From Nocardioides luteus (lineage in GTDB: Bacteria; Actinomycetota; Actinomycetes; Propionibacteriales; Nocardioidaceae): 64,000 bases of DNA. Where the stretch lies: assembly GCF_014648595.1 (NCBI RefSeq), contig NZ_BMRK01000010.1, positions 112,618 to 176,617 on the forward strand, given 5' to 3'. Position numbers and translations under genes: made by a program. Positions 35,021 to 42,636 of the stretch are shown piece after piece (position 1 is the stretch's first letter; each line of letters starts with the position of its first letter). A model generated the notes under the pieces. That model did not search any database. It was given only the letters and a program-made list of their open reading frames with translations, and was not told the origin of the DNA.

Positions 35021-35448
35021 CGACCGCCGACTCGGCCTCCACCGAGGCGGTGCAGGCCGCACTCGCCGTGGAGCACTCCGCAATCTACGTCCTGGGCTCG
35101 CTGGGCGGGCTCACCTCGTCATCGGCGGCGCCGGCCCTCGCCCAGGCGCTCACCGAGGCCTATGACGAGCACGTGCGTGCCCGCGAGGCGCTGGCCACGC
35201 ACGTGGTGGCCGCCGGGATCGAGCCGGTCGCGCCCTCGGCGGTCTACGACCTGCCCGGCGGGATCGGGACTGAGAAGGGGGTCGGCGCCGCGGCGCTGCG
35301 CCTGGAGCGCGACACCACCGCGACCTACCTCTCGCTGGCGCCGAAGGCGACCGGCTCCGACCGGACGCTGCTCATCCAGCTGCTCTGTCGCACCGCGGCC
35401 CGCCAGCTCGACCTCGGCGGCAAGCCGACCGCGTTCCCCGGCACCTGA
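35017..35448 (+). CDS. DUF4439 ferritin-like protein
   Basis: This is a 143-residue all-helical protein of the ferritin-like DUF4439 family. EAVQAALAVEHSAIYVLGSLGG carries the Glu-x6-Glu-His-like helix. EAYDEHVRAREALATHVVAAG carries a second E...H pair. Helices with RLERDTTATYLSL and TLLIQLLCRTAARQLDL complete the bundle. The residues could bind metal, but no activity is known. The ATG at 35017 overlaps the upstream stop by 4 bases, implying that it works with the exported protein before it. Similar pairs occur near rimP in other actinobacteria. Confidence 0.8.
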   Translation: MTTADSASTEAVQAALAVEHSAIYVLGSLGGLTSSSAAPALAQALTEAYDEHVRAREALATHVVAAGIEPVAPSAVYDLPGGIGTEKGVGAAALRLERDTTATYLSLAPKATGSDRTLLIQLLCRTAARQLDLGGKPTAFPGT

Positions 35449-35484
35449 GCGCTCTTCTCACCTGACCGGGCTCACAAGCCGAGA

Positions 35485-35552
35485 TGGCCCGCGAACCGTC
35501 CGGCGCGGGAGACTCCCGAGATGTCTCCCGAGACCGGGCGGCTCGCGGGCCA
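35485..35552. repeat. 68-bp near-perfect hairpin between convergent genes
   Basis: TGGCCCGCGA (35485-35494) pairs with TCGCGGGCCA (35543-35552). Stepping inward, CCGTCCGG pairs with CCGGGCGG with one mismatch, and CGGGAGAC (35506-35513) pairs with GTCTCCCG (35523-35530). Two short internal bulges remain. An outer CTCACCTG/CAGGTGAG pair (35457-35464 and 35551-35558) competes with the base. It may terminate both genes but is much longer than needed. Confidence 0.65.
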
Positions 35553-35603
35553 GGTGAGGCCTGGACACGAGGCCTGAGAGGCCGCCCGGAGGCGGTATCT
35601 CTC

Positions 35604-35671
35604 TTGCAGAAGTATGCAATCCCCGCTCAGACTGGCCCAGACCCGCAAAAGCGCATTGCAAGAACTTGCAA
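35604..35671. promoter_or_regulatory. Two operator-like TTGCA-N6-TGCAA palindromes 52 bp apart
   Basis: TTGCA-GAAGTA-TGCAA is at 35604-35619 and TTGCA-AGAACT-TGCAA at 35656-35671. The second extends to a TTGCAAG-AA-CTTGCAA palindrome. Equal half-sites, equal spacers and a distance of about five helical turns are typical of a repressor acting at paired sites. Both flanking genes end here, so the regulated transcript is not obvious. Confidence 0.5.
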
Positions 35672-35683
35672 CTTTTCTCGGGC

Positions 35684-36388
35684 TCATTCCCAGGAGCGAA
35701 CGATCTGGTGTATGTCGCTCAGTCGCTGTGCGACGGCGTCCGGTGAGCCCTCGCTGTGGCCCAGCTGGCTGCTCGGGATGTTGCTGTGCGGGATGTGGAT
35801 CGCCCGCAGACCGGCTCTCTGAGCACCGTACACATCATCGAAGAGCCTGTCTCCCACGTAGACGCATCGAGACGGATCCGAGACCTCCACCGCCTCCATC
35901 GCCGCATGGAACGCCTCCTCGGCCGGCTTCGTCCAGGGAACCTCGGAGGTGTAGACGTCACCGTCGATCAGGTCGACCACCCCGTCGCGCTCGAAGAACC
36001 CGCGGTGCCACGCGCGCGGCCAGATGGTGTTGGACAGCACCCCGACGCGTACGCCGTCGGCGCGGAGCGCCTCCCACAGGGGCGCGACCTCCGGGTCGGT
36101 GAGCGTGTGCGGCTCCCAGAACTCGTAGTAGGCGTCGAGCAGGTCCGGGTCGTGCTCGAGCCCGGCCTCGGTGAAGAGGTCGCCGATGCCGGAGCTCTGC
36201 TGGTGGTCGCGGCTCCGCGCCCAGATCGTGTCGCCGGCCTCCTTGAGCCTGGTCGCGTTGACCGGGTGGTCCTCCTCGCCCGCGTCCCTCACCGCCTGGG
36301 CCAGCGCCAGCGACTCCGCATGGAAGTCGATGTCGTGCCACTTCGTCAGCGTGCCGCCCCAGTCGAAGATCACCGCGTCGATCGCCAT
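35684..36388 (-). CDS. HAD-superfamily hydrolase
   Basis: This is a 234-residue haloacid-dehalogenase-fold enzyme. Motif I is VIFDWGGTLTKW, with nucleophile Asp9 but Gly instead of the Asp at +2, so a classical phosphatase mechanism is doubtful. Motif II is in GVLSNTIWPRA (Ser/Thr), the motif III Lys is in VPWTKPAEEAF, and motif IV is YVGDRLFDDVYGAQ. The helical C1 cap lies at about residues 17-90. The substrate is unknown. The stop faces a structured intergenic region. Confidence 0.88.
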   Translation of the reverse strand: MAIDAVIFDWGGTLTKWHDIDFHAESLALAQAVRDAGEEDHPVNATRLKEAGDTIWARSRDHQQSSGIGDLFTEAGLEHDPDLLDAYYEFWEPHTLTDPEVAPLWEALRADGVRVGVLSNTIWPRAWHRGFFERDGVVDLIDGDVYTSEVPWTKPAEEAFHAAMEAVEVSDPSRCVYVGDRLFDDVYGAQRAGLRAIHIPHSNIPSSQLGHSEGSPDAVAQRLSDIHQIVRSWE

Positions 36389-36424
36389 GCGCCCGACTCT
36401 AGTGGCGGCTCGACGGGGGCGCGG

Positions 36425-37936
36425 TCACATGTGGCCGGTCTCGACGAGCGAGCGGTGCCAGGAGAGCGCCTCGTCGAGCAGGTGCGGGGTGTGCATCGCG
36501 TCCGGGCGGGCGCGCTGGGCCCGCTCGAAGTAGTCGGTGAGCCGGTCGCGGTAGTCCGGGTGCGCGCAGTTCTCGATGATCCGCCGCGCCCGCGCCCGGG
36601 GCGAGAGGCCGCGGAGGTCCGCGATCCCCTGCTCGGTGATCAGCACCTGCACGTCGTGCTCGGAGTGGTCGACGTGGCTGGCGAACGGGACGATCGAGGA
36701 GATCGCGCCGTCCTTGGCGGTCGAGGGCGAGACGAAGAAGTTGAGGTAGGCGTTGCGGGCGAAGTCGCCCGAGCCGCCGATGCCGTTGACGATCGAGGAG
36801 CCGGCGACGTGGGTGGAGTTCACGTTGCCGTAGATGTCGGCCTCGACCATCCCGTTGATCGCGATCAGGCCGAGCCGCCGGACCAGCTCGGGGTGGTTGG
36901 AGATCTCCTGCGGGCGCAGCAGGATCCGGCCCTTGTAGTGGTGGACGTCGTCGTTGAACCGCCGCGCACCCGCCTCGGAGAGCCCGAAGGAGGTCGCGGA
37001 GACGCCGATCAGCTTGCCCGAGTCGAGCAGGTCGAGGAGCCCGTCCTGGATGGTCTCGGTGTAGGCCGTCAGGTGCTCGAACTCGGCCTCCTGGAGGCCG
37101 ATGAGCACGGCGTTGGCGATGTTGCCGACGCCGGCCTGGAGCGGCAGCAGGCTGGGGTGCAGCCGGTCGTGGCGTACCTCGTGACGGAGGAAGTCGACGA
37201 GCAGGTCCGCCATCGCGCGGCAGTCCTCGTCGACTGCCTTCAGCGGCGAGTTGCGGTCGGGCTGGTCGGTCTCGACGACGGCGACCACCTTCTCGGGGTC
37301 GACGCGCAGGTAGGGGTCGCCGATGCGCTGCATCGGCGTGGTCAGCTGGATCGGCGCCCGCTGCGGCGGCAGCCGGGTGCCGTAGTAGATGTCGTGGAAG
37401 CCCTCGAACCCGCGCGGCTGCCAGCTGTTGACCTCCAGGATCACCCGGTCGGCGTTCTCCAGCCAGGTCTTGTTGTTGCCGACGCTGGAGCTGGGGACCA
37501 GCAGGCCGTTGGGGAGGATCGCGGCCACCTCGACCACGGCAACGTCGAGGTCTCCGTAGAAGCCGAACCAGCTGTGCTGCGCGACGTGCGAGAGGTGCAC
37601 GTCGATGTATTCGACCTCGCCCGAGTTGATCTGCTGCCGCAGCGCCGGGTCACCGTTGTAGGGCAACCGCTTGGAGAACCCGTGGGCATCGGCCAGGACG
37701 CCGTCGACGTCGGGCGCCGTCGAGGCCCCGGTCCACGCCTGGACCCGGAACTCCTCCCCCGCCTCGTGCGCCGCCCGCATCCGCTCCGCCAGCGCTCCTG
37801 GCACCGCCTTCGGGTGGCCGGCCCCGGTGAACCCGGAGAAGCCCACGGACTCCCCGTGGCGGATCAGCTCGGCCGCCTCCGCGGCGCTGCGTACTCTCCC
37901 GGCGAGCGTGTGGTCGAGAATCCTGTCCCCCGTCAT
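36425..37936 (-). CDS. Acetyl-CoA hydrolase/transferase (succinyl-CoA:acetate CoA-transferase type)
   Basis: This is a 503-residue CoA-transferase. GESVGFSGFTGAGHPKAVP is the N-terminal CoA-binding start. GVGNIANAVLIGL and the catalytic region INGMVEADIYGNVNSTHVAGS (Glu in MVEAD is the expected acyl-carrying residue) match the Ach1/AarC/ScpC family. SHVDHSEHDVQVLITEQGIADLRGLSPRARA is the C-terminal signature. It should exchange CoA between succinyl- or propionyl-CoA and acetate. It is downstream of proS but separated by a 118-bp gap containing repeat copy B, so it probably has its own promoter. The start is ATG at 37936. Confidence 0.92.
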   Translation of the reverse strand: MTGDRILDHTLAGRVRSAAEAAELIRHGESVGFSGFTGAGHPKAVPGALAERMRAAHEAGEEFRVQAWTGASTAPDVDGVLADAHGFSKRLPYNGDPALRQQINSGEVEYIDVHLSHVAQHSWFGFYGDLDVAVVEVAAILPNGLLVPSSSVGNNKTWLENADRVILEVNSWQPRGFEGFHDIYYGTRLPPQRAPIQLTTPMQRIGDPYLRVDPEKVVAVVETDQPDRNSPLKAVDEDCRAMADLLVDFLRHEVRHDRLHPSLLPLQAGVGNIANAVLIGLQEAEFEHLTAYTETIQDGLLDLLDSGKLIGVSATSFGLSEAGARRFNDDVHHYKGRILLRPQEISNHPELVRRLGLIAINGMVEADIYGNVNSTHVAGSSIVNGIGGSGDFARNAYLNFFVSPSTAKDGAISSIVPFASHVDHSEHDVQVLITEQGIADLRGLSPRARARRIIENCAHPDYRDRLTDYFERAQRARPDAMHTPHLLDEALSWHRSLVETGHM

Positions 37937-37966
37937 GGGGTCGATCTTGCCTCATCCGGGGGTGTG

Positions 37967-38043
37967 GGATACCCGGTCGACCGGGTATTCATGGACTTGA
38001 CGGGCACTGGAACACCCGTCAAGTCCACACAGTGCCCGTCCAG
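37967..38043. repeat. 77-bp double-hairpin intergenic repeat, copy B
   Basis: This is the inverted second copy of the element at 15097-15173 (71 of 77 positions by hand alignment). The 12-bp stem (37993-38004 with 38015-38026) is perfectly kept, with loop changes. The palindrome core ATACCCGGTCGACCGGGTAT (37969-37988) is intact while its flanks have diverged. It lies 11 bp beyond the proS stop. Confidence 0.8.
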
Positions 38044-38054
38044 TTCCCGTTATG

Positions 38055-39818
38055 TCAGCCCGCGACGACCTCGGTGAGGTGACCGACGGCGTCGGCGAGA
38101 GCGACCTCGGTGCGCTCGCCGCTGTGGCGGTCCTTGACCTCGACCTTGCCCTCGACCAGGCCCTTGCCGACGGTGACGATGGTCGGTACGCCGATCAGCT
38201 CGGCGTCCTTGAACTTCACGCCGGGCGAGACCTTGGGGCGGTCGTCGTAGAGCACGTCGATGCCGGCGGCCTCGAGCTCCTCGGCGAGCTTCGCGGCTGC
38301 CTCGAAGACCGCGGAGTCCTTGCCCGTGGCGACCAGGTGGATGTCGTACGGAGCGACGTTGCGGGGCCAGGCGAGGCCCAGGTCGTCGTTGTTGTACTCC
38401 GCGACCGCGGCGACGGCGCGGGTCACGCCGACGCCGTAGGAACCCATGGTGACGGTGACGAGCTTGCCGTTCTCGTCGAGCACCTTCAGGTCCAGCGCGT
38501 CGGCGAACTTGCGACCGAGCGCGAAGACGTGACCCATCTCCATGCCGCGCGCCGCGGTCAGCTCGCCGTCGCCGTTGGGGCACGGGTCACCGGGGCGGAC
38601 CTCAGCCGCCTCGATCACGCCGTCAGCGCTGAAGTCGCGGCCGGCGACCAGGTCGATCGAGTGCTGACCTGCGACGTTGGCGCCGGAGACCCAGCGGCTG
38701 CCCTCGACGACGCGAGGGTCGACGAGGTAGCGGATGCCGGTCTTCGACTCCTCCCCGAGCACCTCCGGACCGATGTAGCCCCGGACCAGGTCGGGGTGGC
38801 TCTTGAGGGTCGCCTCGTCCATGGGCTCGAACTCACCCGGGTAGAGCGCGGCCTCGAGACGCTTGGCGTCGACCTCGCGATCGCCGGGGACACCGATGGC
38901 GAGCCGCTCCTGCCGACCATCGGGGTAGGTGACCACACCGAGCACGTTCTTGAGCGTGTCGGCGCCGGTCCACTGCCGGTCCTCGCGGGGGAAATGGGCG
39001 TTCAGGTGCGCGACCAGGGTGTCGATGGTGGGCGTGTCGGGGGTGTCCTCCGCGTGCGCGGCGGGCGCGTCGTCGTACGGCAGGGCCTCGGGTACGGGGA
39101 CGTGGACCGCCTCGACGTTGGCGGCGTAGCCGCAGGCCTTGCACTCGACGTAGGTGTCCTCGCCGACGTCGGTCTTCGCGAGGAACTCCTCCGACGCCGA
39201 GCCGCCCATCGCACCGGAGTGCGCGGACACGATGACGTACTCGAACCCGAGCCGGTCGAAGATCTTCACGTAGGCCGCGCGGTGGGCGGCGTAGGACTTC
39301 TCCAGCCCCTCGTCGGTCACGTCGAACGAGTAGGAGTCCTTCATGATGAACTCGCGCCCGCGCAGCAGCCCGGCGCGGGGACGCGCCTCGTCGCGGTACT
39401 TCGTCTGGATCTGGTAGATCGACAGCGGCAGGTCCTTGTAGGAGCCGTAGAGGTCCTTGACCAGGAGGGTGAACATCTCCTCGTGCGTCGGGCCGAGGAG
39501 GTAGTCGTCGCCCTTGCGGTCCTTGAGCCGGAAGATGCCGTCGCCGTACTCCGTCCAGCGGCCGGTCGCCTCGTAGGGCTCGCGGGGCAGCAGAGCCGGG
39601 AAGTGCACCTCCTGGGAGCCGATCGCGGCCATCTCCTCGCGGATGATGCCCTCGACCTTGCCGAGGACGCGCAGACCCAGCGGCAGCCACGAGTAGATTC
39701 CCGGAGCGGCGCGGCGGATGTAGCCGGCACGGACAAGCAGCTTGTGGCTCGCGACCTCGGCGTCGGCGGGGTCCTCACGAAGAGTCCGCACGAACAGGGT
39801 CGACATACGGGCGATCAT
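38055..39818 (-). CDS. proS: Proline--tRNA ligase
   Basis: This is a 587-residue class II aminoacyl-tRNA synthetase of the bacterial type with an inserted editing domain. Motif 1 is near [19 protein letters not shown]. Motif 2 is around [42 protein letters not shown] follows, and the ybaK-like insertion runs from about residue 230 to 390. Motif 3 is in [16 protein letters not shown], and the anticodon-binding domain closes the protein. The start is ATG at 39818; an ATG four codons later (39806) is possible. It normally adjoins the GNAT-ispG-rip-dxr block, and here one secreted-protein gene lies between. Confidence 0.96.
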   Translation of the reverse strand: MIARMSTLFVRTLREDPADAEVASHKLLVRAGYIRRAAPGIYSWLPLGLRVLGKVEGIIREEMAAIGSQEVHFPALLPREPYEATGRWTEYGDGIFRLKDRKGDDYLLGPTHEEMFTLLVKDLYGSYKDLPLSIYQIQTKYRDEARPRAGLLRGREFIMKDSYSFDVTDEGLEKSYAAHRAAYVKIFDRLGFEYVIVSAHSGAMGGSASEEFLAKTDVGEDTYVECKACGYAANVEAVHVPVPEALPYDDAPAAHAEDTPDTPTIDTLVAHLNAHFPREDRQWTGADTLKNVLGVVTYPDGRQERLAIGVPGDREVDAKRLEAALYPGEFEPMDEATLKSHPDLVRGYIGPEVLGEESKTGIRYLVDPRVVEGSRWVSGANVAGQHSIDLVAGRDFSADGVIEAAEVRPGDPCPNGDGELTAARGMEMGHVFALGRKFADALDLKVLDENGKLVTVTMGSYGVGVTRAVAAVAEYNNDDLGLAWPRNVAPYDIHLVATGKDSAVFEAAAKLAEELEAAGIDVLYDDRPKVSPGVKFKDAELIGVPTIVTVGKGLVEGKVEVKDRHSGERTEVALADAVGHLTEVVAG

Positions 39819-39852
39819 GCGGGCAAGCGTACGGCTCGCAGGACCGCTGCCG

Positions 39853-39886
39853 CGAACCGGTTGGAATTGTCGTTGCAACCGGTTCG
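39853..39886. promoter_or_regulatory. 11-bp inverted repeat between proS and a secreted-protein gene
   Basis: CGAACCGGTTG (39853-39863) and CAACCGGTTCG (39876-39886) are perfect inverted arms separated by 12 bases. Each arm contains the palindrome AACCGGTT. The repeat lies between divergent start codons (39818 and 39910) and is a good operator candidate for either gene. The regulator is unknown. Confidence 0.45.
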
Positions 39887-39909
39887 GAGCCCGGCGCATC
39901 TTCACTTTC

Positions 39910-40917
39910 ATGAGAGTTATCCGAATCCCGGCACTGGCCACGGCCATCCTTGCTGCTCTCATGCTGTCGGGGACGCTCCTGTCCCCGGCTTCTGCGGTTG
40001 CTCCCACCGTTGACGTCCGCCCCCTCCCCCTGCCGGTCGGCGAGCCGCCGACCATTCCCTACCTGGACCGGCCCACGGACGCGACGGTGGCCGTGGTCGA
40101 CCCGACGACCGGAACGAGTACGCCGGTGCAACATGTCGGAGACGACCTCGACTACTTCGAGCTCCTGGGCCGCTCGGGCAGCGGCTTCGTGCTGCGGGTC
40201 CGCAACCGCAACATCGATCAGATCGTCCGGGTGCAGCCCGATGTCCCACAGAAGTCCCTCACGGACATGTACTACGCGGACACCGCCAGGTTGTCCGCCG
40301 ACGGCCGCTACCTGCTCAAGACGCAGACCTTGAGCAGCGGCGCGATCCAGGCCCAGGTACGCAGCGCCACCACCGGCGCGGTCGTCGCGCGCCACACGTT
40401 CAAGAAAGCCACCAAGCCTGATCCGATCGATGTCAGCGGCACCCGCGTGCTCGTGGGTGGCTACAACGCCCCGCGCACGATGATGTGGGACTGGAAGGCC
40501 GGCACGGTCAAGACGATCGCCTCTCGCGCAGCGTACGCAGGCGGCTTCGCCCTCGACAGGCTGGCGACCCACACCAAGGACCCGTCGGCCGACGACGCCT
40601 GCTCGGTGGTCTCCACACTCACCGCTCCGGGCAAGACGCTGTGGCGCGGCTGCCTCGAGTCCGTGGCGTCTTTCTCACCCGACGGTGCCCGCTTCGCAAC
40701 CGAGGCGATCGACCACGAGACGAAGAACGTGGTCCGCCGCCGCAGTCTCCGCGGCACGCTGCTGACCACCTACCGCAACCCCGACAAGGTGTGGATGCAC
40801 GCGTGGGAGACCAACACCCGGATCCTGGTCCGGTCCTACCCGGCTGACGGGAGCGACGCCTGGCTGGTGCGCTGCGAGGTCGACGACTGCGAACGCGCAG
40901 CGCGGACGTACGACTGA
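39910..40917 (+). CDS. Secreted beta-propeller-like protein, unknown function
   Basis: This is a 335-residue exported protein. The signal peptide covers about residues 1-29 ([21 protein letters not shown]). The mature part has recurrent strand patterns such as [32 protein letters not shown] and [19 protein letters not shown], which suggest blades of a WD40/TolB-like propeller. Two Cys near the C-terminus ([11 protein letters not shown]) may form a disulfide. There are no catalytic motifs. It is monocistronic, convergent with the GNAT gene 17 bp away. TCAGAACAT occurs twice between and just beyond them (40919 and 40936). Confidence 0.65.
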   Translation: MRVIRIPALATAILAALMLSGTLLSPASAVAPTVDVRPLPLPVGEPPTIPYLDRPTDATVAVVDPTTGTSTPVQHVGDDLDYFELLGRSGSGFVLRVRNRNIDQIVRVQPDVPQKSLTDMYYADTARLSADGRYLLKTQTLSSGAIQAQVRSATTGAVVARHTFKKATKPDPIDVSGTRVLVGGYNAPRTMMWDWKAGTVKTIASRAAYAGGFALDRLATHTKDPSADDACSVVSTLTAPGKTLWRGCLESVASFSPDGARFATEAIDHETKNVVRRRSLRGTLLTTYRNPDKVWMHAWETNTRILVRSYPADGSDAWLVRCEVDDCERAARTYD

Positions 40918-40934
40918 GTCAGAACATCGCCAGA

Positions 40935-41780
40935 TCAGAACATGATGGTGGAGAAGCGGGCCGTCTCGAGGAAGCCGGCCCGCTCGTAGGCGCGACGGGC
41001 GGAGGTGTTCCACTCGTTGACGTACAGCGAGACGCGCGGGGCGATCTCCTCGCGCACGATGTCGCAGACCGCCGCCATCCCACGGGCGGCCAGCCCCTCG
41101 CCACGGCGATGGGCCGGCACCCAGACCCCCTGGATCTGAGCCGCCTCGGGGGTCGCGCAGGCGACCTCGGCCTTGAAGACGACCTCGCCGTCCTCGATCC
41201 GCGCGAAGGACCAGCCGCGCGAGATCAGCTGGAGCACCCGGGCCCGGTAGAGGTCGCGGCCGCCGCCGGTCTCCGGCGAGATGCCGACCTCCTCGGTGTA
41301 CATCGCCACGCAGGCCGGATAGAGGGTCTCCATGTCGGCGCGGACGGTGCGGCGTACGAAGGGGTCGGGCTCGACCAGGCTCTCCAGCTGCTGCTCGAGG
41401 TGGGGCTGCTCCCAGCGCTGGTCGCGCGGGGCGCCCCAGGCGTCGCCGATCGCGCCCCACATGGAGCGCACCGCCGGCTGGCGTCCGACGATCGTCGAGA
41501 CGGTGCGTACGCGGTTGCGGGCTCGCTCGCCGAAAGCCTGCGCGTCCTCCTCGGTGGCCTGGATCGGGACCAGGTTGGCGCCGACGTGACAGGCGGCGAC
41601 CAGGTCGCCACCGTCCCAGCGCCCCCAGATCTCGCCGCCGAGCCAGCGCGGCTCGAGGTTGGTGGTGCGGGCGCGGTATTCGGCGAACACGTTGACGACC
41701 GGATCGAGCGCGGTCAGCTCGAGGAACGCGCTGAGATCCCCCGCATGCAGCGGGCGGATCCCCTGGCGCGTGGTGAGCAT
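40935..41780 (-). CDS. DUF4081-type GNAT acetyltransferase
   Basis: This is a 281-residue protein with an N-terminal DUF4081 domain (IRPLHAGDLSAFLELTALDPVVNVFAEYR and WGRWDGGDLVAACHVGANLVP) and a C-terminal GNAT domain. The GNAT motif A is GVWVPAHRRGEGLAARGMAAV, followed by LYVNEWNTSARRAYERAGF. This architecture is typically encoded beside ispG and proS in actinobacteria. The substrate is unknown. I chose the ATG at 41780; the frame is open further but the family starts at MLTTRQGIRPL. In this genome an accessory cassette separates it from ispG. Confidence 0.88.
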   Translation of the reverse strand: MLTTRQGIRPLHAGDLSAFLELTALDPVVNVFAEYRARTTNLEPRWLGGEIWGRWDGGDLVAACHVGANLVPIQATEEDAQAFGERARNRVRTVSTIVGRQPAVRSMWGAIGDAWGAPRDQRWEQPHLEQQLESLVEPDPFVRRTVRADMETLYPACVAMYTEEVGISPETGGGRDLYRARVLQLISRGWSFARIEDGEVVFKAEVACATPEAAQIQGVWVPAHRRGEGLAARGMAAVCDIVREEIAPRVSLYVNEWNTSARRAYERAGFLETARFSTIMF

Positions 41781-41880
41781 GTCATCGAGCCTAGGGCCAT
41801 TCCGGTTGAACGTCGCCCTGCGGCTCGCTGGGCGGATCCACTTGCGTCTCGCGCCATTGGTGTCCGGCAGGTCCCGCCCG

Positions 41881-42636
41881 TCAGTATTCGCCACCGTCTG
41901 CGACCAGACACTGGCCGTTGATCGCCGCTGCCGCCTCGGAGACGAGGAACACGCAGAACTCGGCGACCGCGTCCGCGGTGACGAACCGGTGACCGGGGAT
42001 GCGCGCGGCGCGGTAGGCGATGTACTGGTCGACCGTCATCCCCTCCTTGCGGGCGTGCTTGACGAACACCTGCCGCGAGGACTCGCTCCACATCACGCCG
42101 GGGGCGACCACGTTGGCCCGCACCAGCCCCTCCTCCTCCTGGGCGATGGCCTGCGCGAGACCGGTGAGGGCGTGCTTGGAGGCGCCGTAGGCCGCCCGGC
42201 GGGCGGGGGTGCGGATGCCGAAGGTGGAGCTGACAAGCACCAGCGCGCCGCTGCCGCCGGTGCGCAGCTTGGGCAGCGCGATCGCCGCCGTCTGCCAGGC
42301 CGCGGTGAGGTTCACGTCGATGGTCAGCCGCCACTCGGTCGGGTCGGCCTCCGCCACGGTGTCCGGGCTCGGGTTGATCCCGGCGCAGTTGATGAGGCCG
42401 GAGAGGCTCTCGAACTCGTCGAGCGTCTCGCGCAGCGCACCGAGCCCCTCCTGCGTGGTCAGGTCACCCTCGACCTGCGCGACCGCGCCGGTCTCGTCGG
42501 CGAGGTAGGCCAGCTCGGTGACCCTGCTGTAGGCGTGCAGGATCGCGGGTGTGCCGCTCGCCTGGAGCTTGCGCGCGATCGCGCTCCCGAGGCCGCTCGT
42601 CGCCCCTAGGACGAGCACTGGTGCCAGTTCACCCAT
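41881..42636 (-). CDS. Short-chain dehydrogenase/reductase in the accessory cassette
   Basis: This is a 251-residue classical SDR. VLVLGATSGLGSAIARKL binds NAD(P), INCAGINPSP is the NAG segment, and the catalytic triad is Ser in LVSSTFG with YGASK about 13 residues later. VANVVAPGVM-like ANVVAPGVMWSES and the C-terminal GQCLVADGGEY fit the family. The substrate cannot be predicted. The start overlaps the end of the NTPase gene by 8 bp, so both are translated from one mRNA, and its role is probably linked to that protein. Independent metabolic cargo is the alternative. Confidence 0.88.
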   Translation of the reverse strand: MGELAPVLVLGATSGLGSAIARKLQASGTPAILHAYSRVTELAYLADETGAVAQVEGDLTTQEGLGALRETLDEFESLSGLINCAGINPSPDTVAEADPTEWRLTIDVNLTAAWQTAAIALPKLRTGGSGALVLVSSTFGIRTPARRAAYGASKHALTGLAQAIAQEEEGLVRANVVAPGVMWSESSRQVFVKHARKEGMTVDQYIAYRAARIPGHRFVTADAVAEFCVFLVSEAAAAINGQCLVADGGEY

